DNA from: Magicicada septendecula
Lineage: Eukaryota > Arthropoda > Insecta > Hemiptera > Cicadidae
Direction: 5' to 3'
Length of the DNA: 64,000 nucleotides
Assembly (NCBI GenBank): GCA_034769895.1
Contig: CM068367.1
Coordinates: forward strand, 115,118,573 to 115,182,572
The notes beneath the pieces are model-generated. The model made no database searches. It saw only the letters and a program-made list of their open reading frames with translations, and was not told the DNA's origin. Below are positions 1 through 9,835 of the stretch, piece after piece (the stretch's first letter is position 1; each line of letters starts with the position of its first letter). The position numbers were made by a program, and so were the translations under genes.

Positions 1-345
1 ATATTTCAATTTATCATCACATTTGGTGATGGTCAAGTCAAGAAAATTCAGTTTGTTATCTATTTCTGTTTCATGTGTAAATTGAATGTGTTTGTTGATA
101 TTGTTTAAAAGATTTTTAAAGTTTTCTATTTGACGTAATGTGCCCTTGTATATTATGAATGTGTCATCGACATATCGTGCGTAGAACATGATGACTATTA
201 TTAGAAAACAAGTGTGTGTTTTCGTAATGATTTAAATAAATATCTGCCAAAAGGCCTGATAGCGGCGAGCCCATTGCCAAACCATCGCGACATATTGTGG
301 TCACGAGACAGGAAATAAGGTCAATATATTTATTATTTGTAATGT
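1..345 (-). pseudogene. Penelope-like element reverse transcriptase fragment
   Basis: Read on the minus strand, the sequence encodes reverse transcriptase palm motifs typical of Penelope-like elements. First comes DGLAMGSPLSGLLADIYL (about 230-290), then after a one-base frameshift the catalytic box ARYVDDTFIIYKG (about 135-180), then NKLNFLDLTIT near the window edge. The G-x-P-L-S-G-L-L-A-D-I motif followed by YVDD and LNFLDLTI is the usual order for this family, which copies itself by target-primed reverse transcription. The frame is shifted between the two motifs and has stops further upstream, so the copy is dead. Its C-terminal endonuclease would lie beyond position 1. Upstream sequence (345-440) keeps a weak match in another frame. 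The family call is confident; the clade is not assigned. Confidence 0.87.
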
Positions 346-679
346 TTGACTAATGTTAGGTCTTTATTATAGACAAAGTAGTGTTTTAGTAGTAAAAAAG
401 CTTTCAACTGAATAGGTGCAACAGCTTTTAAGTAAACGGTACCCAAAATCATCAAATTTAGAATATGAGTGATAGGCACTATGGTCTCCCCTTTACGCTA
501 ATGCAAGATGCTTCTCAAAAAATATCGGATTAAAGGTTAATAGGGTCTCGGTAAGCATTTCAATGGATGTCTACCTTCAATTTATCGTCAGAGTTTATTT
601 GCTTGTTAAAACAGGTCTTTCTTGTACAACGTTGAACAATTTTTACAGCCTGTGACAGACGTTATAACTTCCGAGTTGT
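346..679. other. Unassigned stretch upstream of the Penelope RT
   Basis: No continuous frame. About 350-440 could be the decayed start of the reverse transcriptase on the minus strand, but I cannot support it by motif. Confidence 0.3.
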
Positions 680-897
680 CTGGCCGTGGTCTAATGTTTG
701 AAACTAGATCTCTCGTACTGCCTGACGGCTCGAGAGGTTGTCATCGCACAGACAGAACTGGTTGATCTACGTTACCAAATGATTTTTAAAATTCAGCGTT
801 TTGCCATCAGCATCGTTTCTGTCATCGTTTACTGTCTAACCGCTCGAGGCGTTAGACAGTAAGAGAGATGCAGTTTCAAACATTAGACCACGGCCAG
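680..897. repeat. Inverted repeat with 26-bp perfect outer arms
   Basis: Positions 680-705 and 872-897 are exact reverse complements over 26 bp (the left arm begins CTGGCCGTGGTC, the right arm ends GACCACGGCCAG). Similarity continues inward imperfectly to about 755 and 825. The right arm also holds a 10-bp hairpin (ACTGTCTAAC/GTTAGACAGT) at about 832-861. No target-site duplication is visible. A string close to the arm, AACATTGGACTACGGCCA, follows the hammerhead motif at 21.95 kb. The repeat may therefore be a pair of opposed Penelope-type LTR pieces; a fold-back MITE is the alternative. Confidence 0.7.
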
Positions 898-1936
898 GTA
901 AGGCGGGCGTTTTAAGGTGTTGTAGCAAGACCCTCTTGTTCTTACGGGTCTGCCTGTAGCTGCGTTATAAAACTGTTTAAGTAAGTCATATTTTAGCAGC
1001 AGTTCTTTCATAGTAGCATGAAAGATTGAATGTGAGATTTAATGTCATAATCTTTTGTTGTTTGCCAGTTTAACGGCCGACATACCTAGAACAAATACAC
1101 ACACTGGTGGGAATAAGCAGATTATCTGTCACATTTTAAGCTACTCCTGCAACATTTTAAATTGCTTCATTTCTCCATAATTTTGTTTATATCATATTTT
1201 TTTGCATATCCTTCGTTGTTATGATATAGTCTGCCACAATTGGTACACCGCTGAGCGAAGAGTTAATATCCGAGTGTTTGGGCGAGAGACGAGGTAATAA
1301 GAAGAACAAAGAGAGTGAAACCACGTTGACAGACCATAACACAGCTCGTATTACACGCAGCGTCAGACAAGAGGGAAAAAATTGTTAATCGACTTCGCTA
1401 TAAAAGTATAATGGTTTTTAAAGAATAAAGCGTCAAAGCATTCAAAGATATGTTTATGCTTTTACGCTAAGAAGACGTGTTCAGCGGAATATTGAATTTG
1501 GATATTATATTCGCTCAGAAACTAGCATTTTCATTTAATTATAATCTACGTTCGACATCAGCGATACTATTAATTTGTAATAACATAATTATTTAACACA
1601 ATTTTGAAGTAGAACGTGTTTAAGGAAATAGATTTCTATAGTTTACCGCATTACGTACACAATTTTCTTCAACAATTGACATACATTTCACAGAGTTTAT
1701 CAACCTTAATCAAAATATTTTCATGTAAAAGACGTTGGACTGAATAATCTGTTTAAGACAAAGTATAAAAATATTATCAAGGTATTAAGAACCAATTTTC
1801 TTCGTTATTTTTATAGAGATTACATTTTTACACCTCACGGGTATTGTAAATTGAAAATACGATACACTCTTAAAGTCTAAATATAATCTTAATATTTAAG
1901 CCAAATGTTAAAACCATTTTTTTGCTTAATTTGTAT
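898..1936. other. Unassigned AT-rich DNA
   Basis: About 1 kb with no supported gene, RNA or repeat. The minus strand at 900-1090 has short open stretches that do not form a recognisable motif. Confidence 0.5.
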
Positions 1937-2575
1937 GACATATTATCATCATCTTCAACAAGGATTAAAGCAAAAATGGTTTTTGTTCAAGTTCGAAACA
2001 GATAGGCTAGAGATAATCATCCCAGCGATTCTTCGAACCTCCCACACCTCTCCGTCCTTTCAGCTTATGACTGAATATTTTTTTGGGTATGCGGCAGTAA
2101 TCCATTTGGTTAAGACGATCCAACCATTGTAACCGTAGTGGACAATCCTATCGAATACACCCATAATATTCAATATCTGCACTTCTTCTACGATCTGGAA
2201 AAGTATCCCTTACAACGTTTCTCATAAATCTTATTTCGGCCCTTGAATACGATTGGCCTGGGATTTCGTTGAAGTCCATACAGAAGTGCGGGGAGGGCCA
2301 TCACCTTATAGAACTTCAGGCGTGTTTCTTTACTGATTAATTTTAGAGTTCTCCTGATAGCCCCGCACATTTATAGCTTATTAACCATGTCACTGTTAGT
2401 AATGCAAAGCACATTATAGCACAGATATTCAACATCGCTGACGTGCTCCAGAACAGTGTACCATGTACAACAATTTTTACTGATTTGAAATCAGCTCCAC
2501 GATAAGCCATCACTACGGGTCTTCAATGTAGAGATCTGTAATCCGAAATCATTGTAGATTCGATGTAACGACAAT
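1937..2575 (-). pseudogene. Non-LTR retrotransposon RT C-terminal remnant (GATGAT-tail family)
   Basis: The minus strand encodes the region after the RT palm: MCGAIRRTLKLISKETRLKF then YKVMALPALLYG, a hallmark of non-LTR elements in insects. Upstream (2400-2575) aligns, with stops, to the same part of the copy at 48.4-48.6 kb. Downstream (1990-2190) keeps pieces such as DYCRIPKK. The element ends at about 1942 with a short GATGATGAT tail shared with copies at 12.55 and 49.05 kb. Several stops and frameshifts make it non-functional. Same family as 48070-49066. Confidence 0.85.
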
Positions 2576-2874
2576 ACATATTAATTAAAATAACATTTAT
2601 AAATCATTTTGAGTATTAGGAATATAAACCAAAATAATAGCCCGATAAAAGAGATTTTCGTTGTCGTAAATTCTCAACAAGATACAATTCTTATATCCAT
2701 AAATTGTGTTCATTACTGTTGAATTACGCGTGAGTAGTTTCATTCGCTGAGGAGGTTAAATAAGGTGTACGAAGTCAAGGAGTAGGGGGTGAAGAAAGAG
2801 TTAATTAACACAGTGTGTTCCTGCAACTTTGAGGAGGCAGTTTGTCTTGTGAGAGTCACAGGTGGGCGACATTT

Positions 2875-2876
<2 letters not shown>

Positions 2877-2936
<60 letters not shown>
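2877..2936. repeat. (CA)n microsatellite, 60 bp
   Basis: Uninterrupted CA dinucleotides. The antisense and sense reading frames through it are artefacts of the repeat. Confidence 0.98.
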
Positions 2937-2938
<2 letters not shown>

Positions 2939-3805
2939 ATTTCTAATTAAACATCCAGCCAATAGCTTATCTTCTCCGTCGAGTGCGTAATAAAGTTTAA
3001 TACTTTCTCGTTTCGGTCTCTGTCTCGCTTTCGTAATTTTTACGAGTGTGTACACAACAGAACGCACTACTCATGATTTCTGTGTAACGTAACCACGAAT
3101 TTAATACTAGTTTAGACCGAAAATTGTTTACACGACTTCAGTACCCTGAACTCTAGTTGTAATTTTGTCATTTTCCCACTCTTCAAGGCCGTCGTTTTCA
3201 AAATATACTCGAATATTGTAGTGTTTAATTTAACGTTTACTTTTCACTGTCGTTGTAACGTTTTGATGGTACTGTTTCTACTTCTAGAGCTTTATGTGAT
3301 CCATATTACTTATATTGAAGTGAAAAATAAATTTTACTGGAAAATTTTTTGTAACATGTTCAACAGCCAAATGTTTCAGACGCGTTTATTTTATAGTTTA
3401 AATACACCCATATTTATATACAAATTGTATTCACAGAAAGGTAAACCACTTTTCTTGGCTCGGAAATATGATAAAACGAAGTGGCGTTTGAATGCGAACT
3501 CATCACTTTGCCAGTGAGTTGCGTGAGCGTATACTGCAAGGGTCGCGCTCGGGAGTCGCGTGGGGTGATGACGTGCATACAAACAGGCTCTTTGTGAACA
3601 TTACATTCACATATAAGCCCGCCTCTGACAAAACGTATTTGAAGAATGTGAACGGCATCGGAATAAAGATTTCAGAGCTGCGGAGAAGGGGTAGGTTAAG
3701 TGAGAGTAATTTTTATTCAACTTTTGGTTTCAATTAATAAGTATACATGTTTTGAAAGTATAGAGAAGACATTATTTCACTAAAACCACTTCGAAAGTTG
3801 GATTG
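2937..3805. other. Unassigned stretch
   Basis: Contains a more GC-rich patch (about 3485-3690) and overlapping short frames on both strands, none matching a family I recognise. Confidence 0.4.
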
Positions 3806-3810
3806 ACGTC

Positions 3811-3900
3811 TGCTGGGTAGCTCAGTGGTAGAAGCTATTTTGTTTATTCATCAATCTGCGTTGTGGGTTCGGTTAGACAATCCCATCTAACTACCGTCGG
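3811..3900 (+). repeat. tRNA-derived segment (SINE head or tRNA pseudogene)
   Basis: GGGTAGCTCAGTGGTAGAAG fits the internal A box of RNA polymerase III tRNA promoters, and GTGGGTTCGG about 45 bases on resembles a B box, but the arm carries an insertion. The segment cannot fold as a standard tRNA. It abuts the 3' side of a minus-strand non-LTR remnant. A tRNA-headed SINE is the simplest reading; chance similarity is not excluded. Confidence 0.4.
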
Positions 3901-4580
3901 GCAAACCACCAGCCTGCATAAGATAGGAAGGTCTCCTTCTTCTTCCAACTAGCCATTACGCTAATAGGCTTTTGCGACCTCATCATTCCATCCTTTTTTG
4001 GTCTTGAGGGATCTCTGTCCTTGCGCTAGATATCTATAGCCTACTTAATCTTTGGCATCCTCTCAGTGCTCATTCTTTAAAAATGGTGCTCTCATTTATT
4101 CCTATACCCTTGAATTTCGCCACTTCAGCTCGCAACTTGAAACTGTACTCTTATTTCTCATCATTGTATCTCTACCTATATAACCTTGCAATTCTCTGTA
4201 CCATTTTCATTTCTACTATTTGGATTTTGTTTTCATTTGTTTCTGTTAGAGCCCAAGTTTCATTACTGTACAATAAACTCTGGATACAATTTTATTGTTT
4301 TGTAAAATTGTACTAATGTATCTATCCTTACTTTATTCTTAAGGCTCCTAATTATTGTACTAATTATGTAGTTTAATCGACGGATCGGATCGTGCAAAGT
4401 TTTCCTCCCTTTAACATAACTCAATTCTATCGCAATGATTCTATGATGCTTGTCAGTAATGACACAATACCTATCCACGAATAGACACAACAAAACAAGC
4501 TTGTCAGTGCACGTGCTTGAATGCAGACAGATGTCTCTGACGGTGGTGTCATGTAGTTTTAGAAAGTCTAAAGAGCTCAA
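3901..4580 (-). pseudogene. Non-LTR retrotransposon RT C-terminal remnant
   Basis: On the minus strand, a 105-residue frame (4580-4263) ends IRSLKNKVRIDTLVQFYKTI, which fits the segment just before the conserved LLYG motif. After a frameshift the neighbouring frame continues LLYSNETWALTETNENKIQI and VEMKMVQRIARLY. That order (KxRxxTLxQFYK, LLYxxETWxL, EMxxxRRI) is typical of the non-LTR region after the RT palm. The rest to about 3901 is decayed. Comparable remnants lie at 2.3, 11.4, 35.4, 48.7 and 52.3 kb but differ in sequence. Confidence 0.8.
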
Positions 4581-5999
4581 AACCCCATGGACCTACCGCT
4601 TGGGATAATGCTGATTATGACGATTATGAAATAGGATTTACAACTCCCAGTATCATTCTCCCTTCAACGTAACTCAGTTCTATCCTAACTATTCCATGTT
4701 CCGTCCTCTAACCATCTTTGTAAATTCAAATGTCCTTTACGTGCGCACTCACACACACACTAAATCACTCATATTCACACACGCACACAAAGTCGTACTT
4801 GCGCAAGTCCATACATCAAGTAGAAACTCAACCATATGCTGTATCTTGGAATACATATATTTTACATTGACACTGACTTAAGCATCTCTTAAGTTTAATG
4901 AAAGCCTTCTTCAGGGTCTGTAACGTCTAGATTTTAGACATTGCAGGTGTGATGCTATATATCAACCCATCGTGATTAGTTTATTGTTATTTAAATGTCA
5001 TTAACGGTGTTTATTTTGTGCTAAATGACGTTCACAGGCACTTCAGAAATGAAGTTTCCACGAAGGTAGCTTCTCGTTCCGACGAGTAGTGCTCTCCATA
5101 ACAGCATCTCTTATTAATTACTTGCTGTATATTGCTGCGTGCAGAACCTAATAAACATTTCAATTTAGTTTCCTCTTACTGGTAACCACAGTCGACGTCG
5201 CAAGGTGATGTCTACACACACTTGTTTGATTAAGAAAGTTTCATCGCGACTTTATAAAGGGTTGCCACCGCTACACCCGGCCCGCCCCCGTCAGCGGCGC
5301 GATGAATCAAGCGTAAACAGAAGCAACCACCACTAAGGAAGCCAATCCGATTCTTGGTGCTTGTGAACATGTCTCTTCTCAAGAACTTTTGTGTCAACTA
5401 AGACCTACAGCAAAATTTCTAAGCTTGACAATTCAATTTATTGAAATTAATAAAATAATACCATACGTAGAGTATTAAAATAAACAATCAATATTGGAGC
5501 AAGTATTCAATTTTTAAGACATACAGTGTATGTCATATCATCTGACTGTATATTGTATGTAGTATCATCTGGTTGATTGGTTCATGCTATCAAATCGATG
5601 AAAATACGTAGGGAAATGTATGCAGTTTTAGGCAGTTTGCAAAACTATTACAAAAACTGAAGAAAGAAACGCAAGAAATGAAACTCAAACAAAATGATAC
5701 AAAGTTACACCCGTCGTAATTATTTGATGATTCCACAATATCGGCACAATAGAAGCTCCACATAAGATTTATTAATGAACTTACTGACATATGTAGCCCT
5801 ACATTAATACTAGCAATCATCTGGTTACTATTCGTCTTGAGGCTTCTTTTAAAATCGTACACAACTACTGATTGCCGAAAGCGGCACTGAACTATAAAGC
5901 CATTGGTAGAAGAGACGTGGGTCGTCCGATGATGGGATGGGTGCCGGAACAGGTTTATATAACCTAATCCTTGAAGAAGAGACGAAGAAGAACTACACT
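4581..5999. other. Unassigned stretch with low-complexity CA-rich patch
   Basis: A short ACAC-rich patch lies at about 4748-4790 and a GC-rich patch at 5275-5305 (ACCCGGCCCGCCCCCG). A 199-residue minus-strand frame (6189-5590) overlaps the end of this stretch; it has no recognisable domain and I do not accept it as a gene. Confidence 0.4.
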
Positions 6000-6030
6000 T
6001 TAGAAGATATATCTTCATCATCAGGTCGTA
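5980..6030 (-). ncRNA. Degenerate hammerhead-like hairpin
   Basis: Minus strand: CUGAUGA (6024-6018), one extra U, then a 6-bp stem GAAGAU/AUCUUC with a 2-nt apex, then UAAA where a hammerhead needs GAAA. The layout matches the better motifs at 6.5, 21.9, 35.8 and 50.1 kb, but the core G is lost and no stem I or III is convincing. Probably a relic or chance. Confidence 0.25.
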
Positions 6031-6457
6031 AATAAAAACATCAGTCCTTTGGAAGAAGTCATCAACAACTTTGAAAACTACACAATTCTGGTTATTAAGT
6101 GAAATCAGGGGACTTTGCATCACGACACATACTGGTGCACACCATTTCCCTACCGTCGGTCGACAATGAAGTCGACTCTGAAGTGACAAGACGGAAAATA
6201 ATCATGCGATTGTTAGTATTAATATATTTGTATACTTATACGTGCGACTTTGAGACTAATTATAATGTATATGTACAAGAATATATCCATATATTTATAA
6301 GTTTATGTAATACCTTGTAAACAAGGAGTAACATAAATCATTCAGTATATATGTTTATATATTATATTATCAATTCAAACACTTTTTGCTACAGTCCGTT
6401 TCCTGATGTATATATTATATTTAATTTATATAAAGAATTTACCTCAAGATATTTCTT

Positions 6458-6510
6458 TCCTTATTAGGAACATATTTCGAGAACCCCTGTGTTCTCATCC
6501 TCAGCCTTCG
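6458..6510 (-). ncRNA. Hammerhead-ribozyme-like motif 3' of Penelope endonuclease
   Basis: Minus strand: AGG stem I, CUGAGGA box (6504-6498), extra U, a 6-bp stem II GAGAAC/GUUCUC with a 6-nt loop, GAAA (6478-6475), a weak stem III AUA/UGU, then U at the cleavage position and CCU closing stem I. It lies about 160 bp downstream of the GIY-YIG endonuclease on the same strand, where Penelope-like elements are known to carry hammerhead motifs in their LTR-like repeats. Stems I and III are short, so activity is doubtful, but position and order argue for homology. Confidence 0.55.
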
Positions 6511-6649
6511 TGATCTTGCGTCTGGTGAAGTATTTGTGTGTTGGCTGGACGCTATTTTGGTTTCTTGTTGGTCTCTGGTAATTTAAAGTGGTATTATGTG
6601 TGTGATTGTGGTGTATGTATTAGTATTTTGTCTATTTTCGATGTTGAGT

Positions 6650-7252
6650 GGTTTGAAAATTGTGTCATGTTTTATATTTGTTCAGATATTAGTTTGTTTT
6701 GTGTTTTATGTTTGTATACTTGTAAATTTTCCCAAATGTTCATTATGGTGCCTTTGTGTGGTATGTGTTTTATTAGTGTCATGTTGGTTATGTCTGGGAA
6801 TTCATGTCCAGTGTTTACTGCATGTGTGGCCAAATTAGATTTGTATATTTCTGGTTTTTTGTATGCGTTTAGGTGTTCAAAATAACGTTTTTCAGTTGTT
6901 TTGTTTGTTTGTCCTTGTAACATTTATTGCAATTGTGGCATTCAATTTTGTATATACGATTGGTTGTATTATCTTTGTTGTGTGGGTTATTTAGTTCTTG
7001 TAAATAATTTTTATTAGTTTTGTATGCTATTTTAATGTCTGTGTTTTTAAACAGTTTTGTTAGCTTTGTCACTTTATTATTTTTGTATGTGAATGTGGCC
7101 CATTTTTTATTGTTGTTATTATTTTTGTTTTGTTCATTTTGATTAACTCTCAAATTCACATAGGCCTGTGCCCACGCGCGCTGTTTTATACATATGTGGT
7201 TATAATTATATACAAACACGCCCACTGACTGAAAGCAATCAAGCCTTCCCAA
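6650..7252 (-). pseudogene. Penelope-like element GIY-YIG endonuclease region
   Basis: The minus-strand frame 7252-6869 carries the linker AYKTNKNYLQELNNPHNKDN and the start of the nuclease, RIYKIECHNCNKCY. A one-base shift at about 6922 moves the rest to the next frame: GQTNKTTEKRYFEHLNAYKK, then SNLATHAVNTGHEF and the glutamate region NIWENLQVYKHK. IYKIEC...CY.GQT, KRYFEH and NIWE correspond to the GIY, YIG, arginine and catalytic glutamate blocks of Penelope-type GIY-YIG nucleases, which nick the target for priming. Only the 3' third of an element is here. It cannot pair with the RT at 1-345, which would have to lie at higher coordinates. Confidence 0.88.
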
Positions 7253-7358
7253 CTATAAATAATATGAACTGCATGAAGCTTCAGTATCTAACAGCAAATA
7301 CTTTCGACTGTCTTCTTATTAAAGTGAAATCGTAAATTAAAATACTGTAAAGTCTTAC
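7253..7358. other. Short unassigned spacer
   Basis: No feature beyond flanking Penelope remnant and the candidate exon that follows. Confidence 0.3.
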
Positions 7359-7434
7359 CTTGCAACATACAATGTACACCGTTTCTAATTTGCTGCACTT
7401 GACTACGTTCTTCGTTCTCAGATACAAAGGAGAA
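7359..7434 (-). CDS. Weak candidate internal exon, unknown protein
   Basis: Minus strand: a 76-nt open block lies between an acceptor ending CACTGACCTCAG and a strong donor CAAG|GTAAGA. Read with one leading base to complete a codon, as needed after the transmembrane exon at 41141-41222, it stays open and ends on a codon boundary, giving a basic, cysteine-containing segment (SPLYLRTKNVVKCSKLETVY...). The polypyrimidine tract is mediocre and the implied intron is about 34 kb. Two of its reading frames are open, so phase fit is weak evidence. Could be chance. Confidence 0.22.
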
Positions 7435-8509
7435 CTGAGGTCAGTGGCTTTATAAAAAGGAGTTGTCATTAGCCGTTCACTGTACATTCTGTAATAGATC
7501 TCTTTCATATTTCATCACCTGGCTCTGTTTTGTACCCCTCGGATCCACGTTAAGCTGGCAGTTATTTTTACACCGTCAGTTTAGCTCAGTCGATAATGTA
7601 CTCTTGACTTTTCCCCCGTTAAGATCTTAATTCCTTTATTTTTGACGGTTTACGTACTTATATTTGTTACATGACTTGGAAATTTCCGCTTTAGTGTATC
7701 ATCTATTCAGTAGCTCTTTTAGCTACGGTACAGTGCGACTTGAATCATTCCTCCTATTGTTACACTTTCAAATTATCTACAGCATGGTGACACTCACTTT
7801 ATCCGTTAATCCTTTTAAAAGAAAGCGACAAATTTACAAATTTAAATGACAAAATATGACAGATAAAATGTAACACAATGACGTGACATATGAGAAAATT
7901 GCTAAAACAAATCACTTCACATCCTATGCTGAATTAAGTTTGACACAATCAGAACGCACATCGAACTAAATTAACCATGCACAACTGGACTGTTAATCAT
8001 TGATAAAGTGTACCGTGATAAGATTAATAAGCAATACGAAATATAGTAGTATTATCGTGAAATCGAGTGTAGTCCAACAGACAAACAGAAATATCATTAA
8101 AGTTTTATATTTATGCACAACAAAAATATATTCGTTTGTACATGTATTATCACGTGGCCAAGACATTTAGATAGCTAATACTGTCTCTTTAGAATGGAGA
8201 TAAGATTAACAGATGATACACAATAGGCAGAAATACACATTTAAATATCGATATATATGTATTTTTACTCGATGTAAGCCTACTCCATTTTAATATGGCT
8301 CGAAACAGTATGTATCAGTTGAAGGTTTTATCAGAATTTAAGTAGTTACAAGAACACTAATAAAGTGATACCGTTATCATTTGATTATATGTATTATATT
8401 TGGACATAAATATATACAAACATGTGCAAGAGTTTTACTTCTAGACTTGTGTGCCAAAAATTTGTACTGGCGTTATTATAGTACACTATGACTTAAGGAA
8501 CTTAACAAA
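7435..8509. other. Unassigned AT-rich DNA, possible tRNA A-box relic
   Basis: GTTTAGCTCAGTCGATAATG near 7578 resembles a tRNA A box, but no B box follows. Nothing else supported. Confidence 0.3.
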
Positions 8510-8765
8510 AGATTTCTCGAAATCATGGGGGGACTCAGGATATAGGAAGAAATACAGATAAAACAATTTCAGTGGTAAGGTCACGTTAACGAAATGGATA
8601 AAACACGGCTTGAGCATGGGAACCAAACTAAAGGTGGAGAACAGGTCACCGTAAAATACCTATGCAAGATAGAATAAATGACGCTACGAGGGATGGAACA
8701 GTAACAAAGGAGATACACAATAGGCAAAATAGAAATGGGAAACCGAAGACGGCACCGTTCATTAT
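8510..8765 (+). pseudogene. Decayed non-LTR retrotransposon 3' coding remnant
   Basis: Plus-strand translation, with several stops and frame changes, gives FQW*GHVNEMDKTRLEHGNQ. This resembles the W-x-GHV-x-RM-x-x-x-R block that precedes the GRP-x-x-RW motif at the C-terminus of many insect non-LTR elements. Only short blocks match; the rest is random-looking. Confidence 0.38.
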
Positions 8766-8824
8766 ATAATGAAACAATTATTAACGATATTACAATGTAA
8801 TCTTTATTATTTACTATTCTATAT

Positions 8825-9285
8825 TGTTACGACGGTCTACTTGATCGTTGTAGGTACAGTGGAAACAAAATACAAGACACCAATTAAGTCACTAATCACC
8901 AGCTTTAATTTTCACAATTAAACAGTTTGTAATTAACTCGTACAATACTTCCAGTTAGATTTGTCCACACGCAATAATAATGTCTATTAATAGAGTTTCA
9001 CACAATTATTAACACAGTACTACTTCACTTCGACAACACTCAATCCGCACTAGCGAAAGTCGCTCACGTAACTAACTGACAACCCGGCAGCTATGGCTTT
9101 ATATACGCCGCGCTGATGCCGAGTACAGCTTTCCCTCCTTAACTGCACGACGCCGGCGGCTTAATGCGTAGTATCTCAAGTATTCCTGGAACTCACTAGA
9201 ATCACGTACTTGAATGACGCACAGCTGCCACACTGGACGGGGGGAGTGGAGAATGTTCTGGGTTGTTCGGTAGTTTTCTCGTAAT
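8825..9285 (-). repeat. Solo LTR, family A, minus orientation
   Basis: The minus strand matches 23828-24295 over nearly its whole length, including a TATA region (GTATATAAAGCC here, CTATAAATCC there), a start-like TCAGTTAG downstream of it, GGTGATTAGTGACTT near the end, and the terminus GACCGTCGTAACA. TATA plus initiator fixes the sense direction. No coding body follows on either side. The 5' boundary is approximate because no TGT start is clear. Confidence 0.72.
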
Positions 9286-9360
9286 AATATATTATTATTA
9301 TTATTGTTGTTGTTGCTGTTGTTGTTATTGTCATTATTGTTGTTGTTTTTTTTAATGCGT
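9286..9360. repeat. (TTA)/(TTG)n low-complexity tract
   Basis: Imperfect TTA then TTG trinucleotide repeat followed by a T run. Confidence 0.85.
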
Positions 9361-9542
9361 TTTGGGGCTCGGCATCTAAGAGCTTTACCAGGAGTGCTGC
9401 TCGGCGGGATGTTTTCTTCTCACCTACATTTTAGTCGATTCAACGACAATAGACAGTAAGACTCAACTCGTACACATTAAGACTCAAAACGATATTTTCA
9501 AAGTCTATAGAATAATCGTGCTACTTTTAGTAAGTGCTACTC

Positions 9543-9835
9543 TTAGTCTATCGCTAAGTTTTCGTTTCCGAGGCCTTCTTTCAGGTTACCTTTAAATCTG
9601 TGTCTCTGCCTCAGTTCTGGAAAAGCACCACACTCTTCGATGATGTGTTTCACTGTAAATGCTCCAAGACAAGTGCAGACGGGTCGTTTTATCCTTGTAG
9701 GAGGTACGAAGACGTCAAGTTCGTGTGCCCACTGCGAAGTCTCGTGATACAAACAAGTTCACGACGATTGCGATCATCTGCTACTTGCCATTTACGGACG
9801 CTCTTCTTCAAGCCGGAATGTTTGCTCTTTGTTGT
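9543..9835 (-). pseudogene. Jockey-type non-LTR retrotransposon C-terminal remnant
   Basis: Minus strand: one frame (9877-9689) holds LVCITRLRSGHTNLTSSYLL; after a frameshift the next (9752-9543) holds PVCTCLGAFTVKHIIEECGA and FPELRQRHRF. The pattern (T-R-L-R-x-G-H-T-x-L-T-x-x-x-L, C-x-C, x-TVKHI-x-x-EC) is the familiar end of jockey-clade open reading frames, after the RNase H region. An AT-rich trinucleotide tract lies just upstream (about 9840-9880). Dead copy, identity good. Confidence 0.83.

Noticed and set aside
2740..3067. Cysteine/valine-run frames on the minus strand
   Set aside because: Produced by the CA microsatellite.
5590..6189. 199-residue minus-strand frame
   Set aside because: No domain, serine- and cysteine-rich composition from AT-rich antisense, and overlaps a repeat-like region with a hammerhead relic.
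6538..6885. 115-residue plus-strand frame
   Set aside because: Antisense to the Penelope GIY-YIG endonuclease.
7570..7640. tRNA gene
   Set aside because: Only an A-box-like string is present; no B box or cloverleaf.
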